A DNA stretch of 6,185 nt. It comes from Candidatus Nitrosopolaris nunavutensis (GTDB lineage Archaea > Thermoproteota > Nitrososphaeria > Nitrososphaerales > Nitrososphaeraceae). The notes beneath the pieces are model-generated. The model saw only the letters and a program-made list of their open reading frames with translations. It was not told the origin of the DNA and did no database searches. Shown one piece after another: positions 1 to 5,429 of the stretch (position 1 is the stretch's first letter; each line of letters starts with the position of its first letter). Where the stretch lies: positions 454 through 6,638 of the forward strand of contig DAOM01000053.1 of the NCBI GenBank assembly GCA_002501855.1. Reading direction: 5' to 3'. Both the position numbers and the translations under genes were made by a program.

Positions 1-23
1 ACAGACCTACAGCGATGTCGGAG
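1..23 (+). repeat. 23-bp perfect direct repeat, copy 1
   Basis: Bases 1-23 (beginning acagacctac) are identical to bases 196-218. Both copies sit in the same reading frame of ppx and encode QTYSDVG. This copy lies directly before VLSGKEEA, where Ppx relatives do not normally carry such a segment. The match may extend upstream beyond the window. It could be a real duplication or an artefact of a contig end. Confidence 0.9.
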
Positions 24-1237
24 TATTATCCGGAAAAGAAGAAGCTCTCTACTCTTATCTCGGAGCGCTTCAGTCAACATGCATCCCCACCGCTCTCTTT
101 TTCGATTTAGGCGGCGGAAGTTTGGAATTAGTATACACAGAAAATTTCAAGATCAAAAAATTAATTTCATTACAGTTGGGGGCACTAAGAATGTCACAGA
201 CCTACAGCGATGTCGGAGGAAGGTTAAGTAAGAAGAATTATTCCAGAATGGAAGAACACATAATTAATGCTCTTCCTGACAGAAAAGGGCTTGATATCAG
301 CCCTGACACAACACTCGTGGGGGTAGGCGGAACATTACGAGCGATGGCAAGATACGATCAACAAACAAAAACGTACCCGCTTGATAAAATTCACAATTAT
401 AGGATAGACTTTGACCATATTCGCTCAATCAACAGTACATTTCGTAAATTGACTTCATATGAAATTGCCAAGATTGATGCTGTGGGTAGCAATCGAGCAG
501 AAACAATTACGGCCGGCTCAGGTATAATGAAGGTACTAATGCAAAAGCTTGAATTTGAATATATATTGGTGAGTGCACAGGGGCTTCGGGAAGGGGTTCT
601 CTCTGCTTTCTTGCAATGCTCTAAAGGCTATTACTCACAAAATATCAATCAAAATCAAATTCAGAGCCATGTTAAACATTGCTGCAAACCAGAGAAAATT
701 CCAGAATATACGTATGCCCTAGTCAAACCATTATACTCTTCAGGATTAATGAAAGAGCGAGAATATGAGATCTTGGCTCATGCTATTAAGCAGGTCTCAG
801 GAATGCCTCCTACCACAAATCTTCACAATCTGTTTTATATGATTATTGACGATGATAACCCACACCTCAGTCATCGAGAACAGCTGATTTTGGCGCTATC
901 AATAATTCGTACGAAGAAAGCTAAGACCGCAAATTGGCTTATTGCAAGATACAGCTCAATCATGCAGCCGCAGAATAGAAGATCTATCGAAAAAATTGCA
1001 GCCTGTCTTTCCCTCTCGGAAATTGTCGAAAGGATTAAATCGAAAGTCAGATTTGTTAAATGTAGCCAAAAGGAAATTGTATTGACTTTCATACGAGCAA
1101 AGAATAACGCTTTTCCTCTAACTCTGATAGAAAGTGCCTTGAAAAACTTTAAGGAAGCGTTCGATATTCCCGTCACTTATTCTGTCTCTCATACCCCTAG
1201 CAGAGTTTTAGCTAAGCAGCAAGATGTTGATGAGTGA
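2..1237 (+). CDS. ppx: Ppx/GppA family exopolyphosphatase, 5'-partial
   Basis: Ppx/GppA enzymes of the ASKHA fold remove terminal phosphate from polyphosphate or from pppGpp in the cytoplasm. The frame is open from base 2 and encodes 411 residues, so the N-terminal part with the first phosphate-binding motif lies outside the window. A TTG at 122 is not the true start, because family motifs lie upstream of it: SGKEEA (bases 29-46, holding the catalytic-type glutamate) and FDLGGGS (101-121). Further family motifs follow: GVGGTLR, then an ITAGSGIM segment, then GLREGVL near 585-600. About 200 C-terminal residues form the helical region that corresponds to the HD-like domain, but no HD pair is visible where one would be expected (LAHAIKQVSGM). 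The stop codon overlaps the start of the next gene. Family assignment is firm; polyphosphate rather than pppGpp as substrate is inferred from the phosphate-related neighbours. The first residues, QTYSDVG, are an exact repeat of a later segment and may not belong there. Confidence 0.88.
   Translation, partial: QTYSDVGVLSGKEEALYSYLGALQSTCIPTALFFDLGGGSLELVYTENFKIKKLISLQLGALRMSQTYSDVGGRLSKKNYSRMEEHIINALPDRKGLDISPDTTLVGVGGTLRAMARYDQQTKTYPLDKIHNYRIDFDHIRSINSTFRKLTSYEIAKIDAVGSNRAETITAGSGIMKVLMQKLEFEYILVSAQGLREGVLSAFLQCSKGYYSQNINQNQIQSHVKHCCKPEKIPEYTYALVKPLYSSGLMKEREYEILAHAIKQVSGMPPTTNLHNLFYMIIDDDNPHLSHREQLILALSIIRTKKAKTANWLIARYSSIMQPQNRRSIEKIAACLSLSEIVERIKSKVRFVKCSQKEIVLTFIRAKNNAFPLTLIESALKNFKEAFDIPVTYSVSHTPSRVLAKQQDVDE
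196..218 (+). repeat. 23-bp perfect direct repeat, copy 2
   Basis: This is the second copy of the repeat at 1-23. It follows LQLGALRMS, which fits the usual Ppx pattern of a conserved LGA-x-R/L strand followed by a variable segment. It is therefore more likely to be the original location than copy 1. Confidence 0.9.
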
Positions 1238-1974
1238 GTAAGAGAGTCGAAGAAAAGATGAAAAGAGTGCTGCAAAGTAAGAAATTGGAGACAAAAGGAA
1301 AACTGGTCGTGGTTGAAGGTATCGACGGATCAGGAAAATCTACACAGATTCGTTTACTTGAAAAGTGGCTAAGATTCAGGGGTGTAAAAGTTTTTTTGAC
1401 TGAGTGGAACTCATCAGACTTGGTCAAACAAATTACATCTAAAGGCAAGAAGAAAGGCACACTCACACCGACGACGTTTTGTTTGCTACATGCAACCGAC
1501 TTTGCGGATAGATATGAGAGGAATATCTTCCCTTTGGTTCAGGCAGGGTATATAGTATTGGCGGATAGATATGTATACACTGCCTATACTAGAGATATAG
1601 TTAGAGGCTGCGACCCCAGATGGGTTCGTGAAGTTTATGACTTTGCAATAAAGCCGGACCTCGTCTTTTATTTCAGAGTGCCTATTGACGTTGCAAGTGA
1701 ACGAATACTAGCCGGCAGGCCTAAGTTAAAGTACTATGAGGCTGGTATGGATTTGAACTTAAGTAATGATATTTACGAAAGTTACAGGATCTTCCAAAGC
1801 CGAATTATCGATCAGTATGAATCTATGATCCAGTCAGAAAGGTTTTTGCCTATAGACGGTACCTCCGGTATTGAAGAACAACAACAATTAGTAAGAAAAA
1901 AAATTGCTGAAATAATTCCGCAAGACAAAGGACCAATACGTATAGTCAAAAAACAGGTGTTGAAAGATGGGTAA
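1234..1974 (+). CDS. Thymidylate kinase-like P-loop protein, first paralogue
   Basis: A 246-residue protein of the thymidylate kinase (dTMP kinase, COG0125-type) fold, slightly longer than the usual 200-215. Visible motifs are Walker A GIDGSGKST (29-37), a base-binding-type helix HATDFADR (86-93), the DRY motif ADRYVYT (110-116) followed by RDIVRG, the strand KPDLVFYFRV (140-149), and a lid-like segment with KYYEAGMDLNLS (166-177). The REPGGT-type motif that contacts dTMP in classical enzymes is replaced by TEWNSSD (56-62), so the substrate is uncertain. The chosen GTG start overlaps the ppx stop (GTGA), which suggests translational coupling. ATG at 1258 (residue 9) is an alternative that still keeps the whole fold. 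The gene ends 8 bases inside the next, related gene. Fold assignment is strong. The role may be dTMP phosphorylation or, given the Ppx neighbour, another phosphotransfer; the latter is inference. Confidence 0.85.
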   Translation: MSKRVEEKMKRVLQSKKLETKGKLVVVEGIDGSGKSTQIRLLEKWLRFRGVKVFLTEWNSSDLVKQITSKGKKKGTLTPTTFCLLHATDFADRYERNIFPLVQAGYIVLADRYVYTAYTRDIVRGCDPRWVREVYDFAIKPDLVFYFRVPIDVASERILAGRPKLKYYEAGMDLNLSNDIYESYRIFQSRIIDQYESMIQSERFLPIDGTSGIEEQQQLVRKKIAEIIPQDKGPIRIVKKQVLKDG

Positions 1975-2770
1975 TTTACGACAATTGAGACCGACCAGTG
2001 ACAGGCAGATAGAGTATTATGGTAAGGGTCTGCCGTATTTGGACGAAACGAGGATTAAAGGCCGACTCATTGTTATAGAAGGACCCGACGCATCAGGGAG
2101 AAGTACTCAAATTATGAGGATCACTTCTAGACTTGAAGCAGACGGTCATGCTGTTCTAAATACGGGCCTGAGGAGATCGGAACTAATAAGTCAAGGGATA
2201 CTTGAAGCCAAACGAAATTTTGTTTTAGGAAAAAGAACTATTAGCCTTTTTTATGCTGCTGATTTTGCTGATCAACTGGAGAATAAGATAATTCCTGCAC
2301 TGCGTTCAGGTTACATAGTTCTCGCTGATAGGTTTATCTATACACTCATGGCGAGGGATGCAGTTAGAGGAATTAGCATTAGGTGGTCTCACAACCTATT
2401 TGGTTTCTCCATTAGACCAGATCTTGTATTTTATCTAGATGTAGATCCCAAGGAGCTAGTACATAGGGTTTTCCAAAAAAAAGCATCGCTAGATTATTAC
2501 GAGTCAGGAGCAGACCTTGGGCTTTCTGATAATATGTTTGAATCATTCCTGATTTATCAGCGCTTGGTCGCAAGGGAATTTCGCAAAATGCAAAACAAAT
2601 ACGGTCTTGTGTTCATAAACGGAAATAGATCTATAGAAGAGATTGGCACAGAATTGCAAAAAAAAATTGACGACTTTGTGAATTTTCGCAGTTTAGCTGA
2701 TACTAGTGAATTAGGGCTTATTGGACGTAAGACTCTGTCTGGACGTAAGCAGGAGTTGAATCAAACATAA
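1967..2770 (+). CDS. Thymidylate kinase-like P-loop protein, second paralogue with Walker A Lys-to-Arg
   Basis: A 267-residue paralogue of the preceding protein. It shares the order of motifs: P-loop GPDASGRST (39-47), AADFADQ (97-103), ADRFIYT (120-126) followed by RDAVRG, RPDLVFYLDV (150-159), and a lid-like segment with DYYESGADLGLS (176-187). The invariant P-loop lysine is arginine here (R45). This usually impairs nucleotide phosphoryl transfer, so the protein may be a regulatory partner, have altered chemistry, or bind nucleotide only. It has an extra N-terminal segment of about 30 residues before the first strand and a basic tail with two GRK triplets. ATG at 1967 overlaps the upstream stop by 8 bases, which supports coupled synthesis and possibly a heterodimer, since thymidylate kinases are dimers. 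The REPGGT-type motif is absent here too. Confidence 0.83.
   Translation: MGNLRQLRPTSDRQIEYYGKGLPYLDETRIKGRLIVIEGPDASGRSTQIMRITSRLEADGHAVLNTGLRRSELISQGILEAKRNFVLGKRTISLFYAADFADQLENKIIPALRSGYIVLADRFIYTLMARDAVRGISIRWSHNLFGFSIRPDLVFYLDVDPKELVHRVFQKKASLDYYESGADLGLSDNMFESFLIYQRLVAREFRKMQNKYGLVFINGNRSIEEIGTELQKKIDDFVNFRSLADTSELGLIGRKTLSGRKQELNQT
2722..2749 (+). repeat. Short direct repeat of tggacgtaag
   Basis: The 10-mer tggacgtaag occurs at 2722-2731 and again at 2740-2749, an 18-base period. It encodes two GRK triplets in the basic C-terminal tail of the second kinase-like protein. It looks like a small local duplication. Confidence 0.6.
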
Positions 2771-2869
2771 TGATACTATTAGATTCGTGCATTCTTTCTC
2801 TATATGGAAGCTATAATGCCATAGTGTTTTTGCAGGTAATCATGAAATAGGCATATCCCCATTTTCAGA

Positions 2870-3375
2870 TTGTATAAGAGGGGCCTTCATATTCTTACAA
2901 AATCGAGTAGCGAACAACGAAAGAAAGAATTGTCTTCATTTTTTCTTGATGGCAAACGAAGAGAAGATAAGATAATTTATGCCATAACGATGGGCGCCGG
3001 CAGTTATACGCTTTTGATGCTTGCTCTCGTCATTTACTCAGTAGGGTGAGACTCTGTAAATATATTTTCGTTTGAAGGTCTTACTTTTTTGCCGGTACAA
3101 GTTGGAATTCCGTCGAAGGTCGCGAATCGTGTGGTGCCTTGCCGCATATTATCGGAGCTTTGGTTAGCTCGGCGATCGCGATGGTCATCGGGGTTCAGGT
3201 CAGCTTAGAAAGTGCTATATTTCCGAAAATAAGTACCCCGTTATCCTTTGTTATAGAATTGTTAGTAGTCCCGAGTACAAGGATGGTCTATGGGCGCTGC
3301 TGGTTTTTAGGTTCTGGATCGTAGGTCTAATTGAAATGCCTCTATAAAGCATTTGGAGGATCAATTCCATTTTTT
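2870..3375 (+). pseudogene. pstC: Decayed pstC (phosphate ABC permease subunit), N-terminal half
   Basis: PstC is one of the two membrane subunits of the high-affinity phosphate importer. Only pieces survive. A TTG-started frame at 2870 gives a charged N-terminus and a first membrane segment (TLLMLALVIYSVG), then an in-frame TGA at 3047-3049. The sequence continues with DSVNIFSFEGLTF and shifts frame at the T6 run 3085-3090. It resumes as AGTSWNSVEG and LPHIIGALVSSAIAMVIGV, the classical PstC segment around its second membrane helix. The LSEY-type motif after SAIF is missing. ISTPLSFVIELLVVPSTRMVYG follows, then another shift near 3295 to LLVFRFWIVGLIEMPL, and another near 3345 to KAFGGSIPFF. 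At least four disabling lesions in about 500 bases mark a true pseudogene rather than a sequencing slip. It precedes pstA remains, the usual pstC-pstA-pstB order. The exact ends are uncertain. Confidence 0.8.
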
Positions 3376-3471
3376 TGTAAAAGACCGTTCCGAATTCGAT
3401 CCGATAAGCAGGTCATTCATTAAGAATTCCAAAGATGAAAATTACGCTATTTATAGCGCGCAGAAAGTGGG
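3376..3471 (+). other. Unassignable stretch between the pstC and pstA remains
   Basis: No frame here gives a recognisable protein, and I see no RNA gene or repeat. It lies where the C-terminal half of PstC and the N-terminal two thirds of PstA should be, so it probably marks a deletion of about 1 kb with degraded flanks. The last bases (AQKVG before the pstA segment) may be eroded PstA sequence. Confidence 0.45.
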
Positions 3472-3727
3472 GTGCTAACGGGTATAATATTGGCTATATC
3501 TAGAATAGCTGGAGAAACGGCTCCTCTTATCATGACGATGCTGGGAACGACCTTGTTTTTTACTAGCCTGACAGGTCCCGTTGATGCACTTCCTCTGAGG
3601 ATTTGGAGGCTAGCATCACAACCCTATGAATCTGCTCATGTAGGTGGGGGCTGCCCTTGTTCTGATACTCCTAGTCCTCAGCATGAGCGTGATTCTGAGG
3701 CTGCTAGCACAAAGAAGAGGATTTTGA
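3472..3727 (+). pseudogene. pstA: Decayed pstA (phosphate ABC permease subunit), C-terminal third
   Basis: PstA pairs with PstC to form the phosphate channel. From 3472 the frame reads LTGIILAISRIAGETAPLI, the conserved cytoplasmic loop that docks on PstB, followed by DALPLRIWRLASQPYESAHVGG. At the G5 run 3646-3650 the frame breaks. One frame over, from 3650, the expected last membrane helix AALVLILLVLSMSVILRLL and the tail AQRRGF appear, closing with TGA at 3725-3727. The unshifted frame instead runs on into an unrelated hydrophilic tail to 3798. The N-terminal two thirds, with the first four or five membrane helices, is gone. The GETAPL sequence and the C-terminal pattern distinguish this from PstC, which has GETMAV-like residues at the same place. 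The piece cannot make a working permease, even if the single frameshift were an error. Confidence 0.85.
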
Positions 3728-3779
3728 ATAAGAACGACGATCGCAGATGGGTAAAAAGCGACTATATTGTCTATGTTAT

Positions 3780-3788
3780 CTATATATG
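3780..3788 (+). promoter_or_regulatory. Candidate archaeal TATA box for pstB
   Basis: The sequence ctatatatg lies 40-48 bases before the pstB TTG. An archaeal start site about 26 bases downstream would fall near 3810, leaving a leader of roughly 18 bases. No convincing BRE was identified. If real, pstB-phoU can be transcribed independently of the decayed permease genes. This is pattern-based only. Confidence 0.35.
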
Positions 3789-3827
3789 CAACAAATAATT
3801 ATCACGTTGGAGAAATATAAATAGCAT

Positions 3828-4664
3828 TTGAGTAACGAGGAGGAACTTGCTAGAGTAGTCTTTAGCCAGGGCTCTGAGAATGCTTTGAAGGAAGAACAAA
3901 AGGAGCAAGCTTACAAGGTCTCTATTAAGAAGCTTGAAGCATGGTTCGGAACTAAACAAGCGATAAAAGACGTTAGCTTGGATGTTAAAGAGAATACTAT
4001 TACCGCTATTATAGGACCTTCAGGTTGTGGTAAGACTACACTTATTCGATGTCTGAATCGCATGCATGAGATGACTCCGAGCTCACGCTCAAGGGGTCAA
4101 GTTATTATTGACGGTATTGATATTTATGACCGAAATATAGATCCTGTGATTATTAAAAGACGTATTGGAATGGTCTTTCAAAAGCCAAATCCGTTTCCTA
4201 CCATGAGCATTTATGATAATGTTGCGGCAGGACTAAAGCTTAACGGTGTCAAAGATAGGCAACTTATTGATGAAATTGTTAAAGAAAGTCTCCAAGGGGC
4301 TGGCCTATGGGATGAAGTAAAAAATGAACTCGACAAGCCGGGCATGGGGTTATCTGGTGGTCAACAACAGCGTCTGTGCATTGCGAGGGCACTTGCCATG
4401 CAACCAGAAGTCTTACTAATGGACGAACCTACGTCCGCGTTGGACCCAATGGCATCTTCTAAAATTGAAGAACTTGTTCATGATTTGAAACAAGAATTAA
4501 CAATAATTATTGTGACACATAACATGCAACAGGCCGCCCGAGTATCTGACTATACTGCTTTTATGTATCTTGGGGAGCTAGTAGAATATGGACCAACGAA
4601 GAAGATATTTGAGAATCCTCAAAAAGAGCTCACAGAACGCTATATATCTGGTAAATTTGGCTAG
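3828..4664 (+). CDS. pstB: Phosphate ABC transporter ATP-binding protein PstB
   Basis: PstB is the cytoplasmic ATPase that powers the PstCA phosphate channel. All motifs are intact in 278 residues: Walker [10 protein letters not shown] (63-71), Q-loop VFQKPNPFP (116-124, a PstB hallmark), signature LSGGQQQR (175-182), Walker B LLMDEP (196-201), D-loop SALD (203-206) and H-loop H231. The usual PstB C-terminal YISGKFG is present. The TTG at 3828 is preceded by an in-frame stop at 3822 and gives an acidic N-terminal extension of about 25 residues. TTG at 3885 would give 259 residues, nearer the family's usual length of about 250. A weak GGAG lies 15 bases before the first TTG. The gene stands 100 bases after the pstA relic and 29 bases before phoU. 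The intact frame beside a broken permease suggests either recent loss or service to a permease encoded elsewhere. Confidence 0.95.
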   Translation: MSNEEELARVVFSQGSENALKEEQKEQAYKVSIKKLEAWFGTKQAIKDVSLDVKENTITAIIGPSGCGKTTLIRCLNRMHEMTPSSRSRGQVIIDGIDIYDRNIDPVIIKRRIGMVFQKPNPFPTMSIYDNVAAGLKLNGVKDRQLIDEIVKESLQGAGLWDEVKNELDKPGMGLSGGQQQRLCIARALAMQPEVLLMDEPTSALDPMASSKIEELVHDLKQELTIIIVTHNMQQAARVSDYTAFMYLGELVEYGPTKKIFENPQKELTERYISGKFG

Positions 4665-4693
4665 AAAATCTAATTTGGTTAGGCATCATTTTT

Positions 4694-5347
4694 TTGACTA
4701 GACTGTTGGATCTCGGTATTGACCGTATCCGGAATATCATAATGGATATGGCAAAATTATCTGAGCAATCAGTGTTCACATCCATTGACTCTTATGACAA
4801 AGGAACCAGTGTAAAAAAACAAATATTTGAGTGGTCAGAAAAGCTTCGTGTTCTACAAGATGAAACAGCCGACCTTGCAATTGAATTAATTGCACGCTAC
4901 CAACCTGTCGCCACCGATCTGCGGCTTATTAGGTCCTGCATGGAAATTGCGTACGGGTTTTCTCGATTTGGACGCTATGCATATGACATTGTAGAGGTAC
5001 TTGAAACAATAGGTCATATCAATGACTGCGATAAGACTGCTGTTCTGGGGATGGCCAGTACTGTGAGAGAAATGATCTTGCTCAGCGTGGAAGCACTTCA
5101 ATTACGAGACAAAAATGCATCTGCCAAACTCTATGAAATGGATGATACAGTTGACGCTCTATACAGAAAATATTTGCGTGAGGTTATTACTCCGCAAAAC
5201 GATCAAGACAAAAAAGACATGAATCCTCGTTGTTATATCTCTGCCTTACTAATATTGAGGTATTTGGAGCGAATTTCAGACCATGCCTGCTATATTAGCG
5301 ACTCCATTCATTATATCATGACAGGAAGGTCAAGTCCAAGACGTTAA
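4694..5347 (+). CDS. phoU: Phosphate signalling/transport accessory protein PhoU
   Basis: PhoU proteins are cytoplasmic all-helical proteins with two three-helix repeats. They bind metal clusters and restrain Pst transport or phosphate signalling. The 217-residue length is typical. Repeat one contains ARYQPVATDLR (67-77), the conserved PhoU signature. Repeat two contains EMDDTVDALY (148-157) and RYLERISDHACYI (189-201) with the metal-binding E-x3-D-H pattern, and the protein ends with the usual IMTG. In repeat one the equivalent helix reads YGFSRFGRYAYDI (87-99), so the E and first D of the metal site are replaced by S and R. The TTG start matches the family N-terminus (MTRLLDLGI); the first ATG (4743) would cut off most of helix 1. 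There is no Shine-Dalgarno, and a T7 run (4689-4695) extends into the start codon. It is probably co-transcribed with pstB. Confidence 0.92.
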   Translation: MTRLLDLGIDRIRNIIMDMAKLSEQSVFTSIDSYDKGTSVKKQIFEWSEKLRVLQDETADLAIELIARYQPVATDLRLIRSCMEIAYGFSRFGRYAYDIVEVLETIGHINDCDKTAVLGMASTVREMILLSVEALQLRDKNASAKLYEMDDTVDALYRKYLREVITPQNDQDKKDMNPRCYISALLILRYLERISDHACYISDSIHYIMTGRSSPRR

Positions 5348-5365
5348 CTATATAGTTTATTGTTT

Positions 5366-5375
5366 CATATATAGC
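5366..5375 (+). promoter_or_regulatory. Candidate TATA box for the AbrB-PhoU regulator gene
   Basis: The sequence catatatagc lies in the 82-base gap after phoU. An archaeal start about 26 bases downstream would fall around 5396-5400, some 30 bases before the TTG at 5430. The spacing is plausible, but the whole gap is AT-rich, so similar words are expected by chance. Confidence 0.35.
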
Positions 5376-5379
5376 GGTA

Positions 5380-5396
5380 TATGATTAATTATCATA
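5380..5396 (+). promoter_or_regulatory. Inverted repeat, candidate operator
   Basis: TATGAT and ATCATA form perfect 6-base arms around the 5-base centre taatt. The repeat sits just downstream of the TATA-like box and at or before the predicted transcription start, which is where archaeal repressors commonly bind. The adjacent gene encodes a DNA-binding phosphate regulator, so autoregulation is possible but inferred. The 8-mer aattatca in this site (5387-5394) recurs before pstB (3797-3804). Confidence 0.4.
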
Positions 5397-5429
5397 ATAT
5401 GTTTATTTAAGCAACCTTCTACAAGATGC

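Noticed and set aside
871..1176. Reverse-strand open frame of about 100 codons opposite ppx
   Set aside because: It lies entirely within a strongly conserved coding gene on the other strand and its translation has no recognisable domain.
1212..1466. Reverse-strand open frame opposite the start of the first kinase-like gene
   Set aside because: It is antisense to the P-loop coding region, serine/phenylalanine rich as expected of a shadow frame, and has no start context.
1504..1573. Repeated word gcggatagatatg at 1504 and 1561
   Set aside because: Both copies encode an ADRY-like string at two different conserved places of the kinase fold; the similarity follows from the protein motifs and is too short to call a repeat.
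1234..2770. Assignment of the two kinase-like proteins as polyphosphate kinase 2
   Set aside because: PPK2 carries a GRDAAGKGG-type P-loop. These have GIDGSGKST and GPDASGRST with the thymidylate-kinase DRY/DRF context, so only the general fold is shared.
2771..2869. Possible RNA gene or terminator after the second kinase-like gene
   Set aside because: I found no tRNA-like arms, strong hairpin or long T run, only AT-rich spacer with a short pyrimidine tract near 2791-2800.
3139..3324. Stand-alone small membrane protein of 61 residues
   Set aside because: Its sequence is the central part of PstC, with matching fragments before and after it in other frames, so it is a piece of a pseudogene.
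3472..3798. Stand-alone 108-residue protein
   Set aside because: The first half is the PstA C-terminal region; the second half is out-of-frame translation after the G5 shift, and the true PstA tail is in the neighbouring frame.
4689..4695. T7 run as a transcription terminator after pstB
   Set aside because: The run includes the first bases of the phoU start codon and the two genes form a natural operon, so termination here is unlikely to be its main role.
4886..5101. Reverse-strand open frame opposite phoU
   Set aside because: It overlaps the conserved PhoU signature on the plus strand and resembles no protein family.
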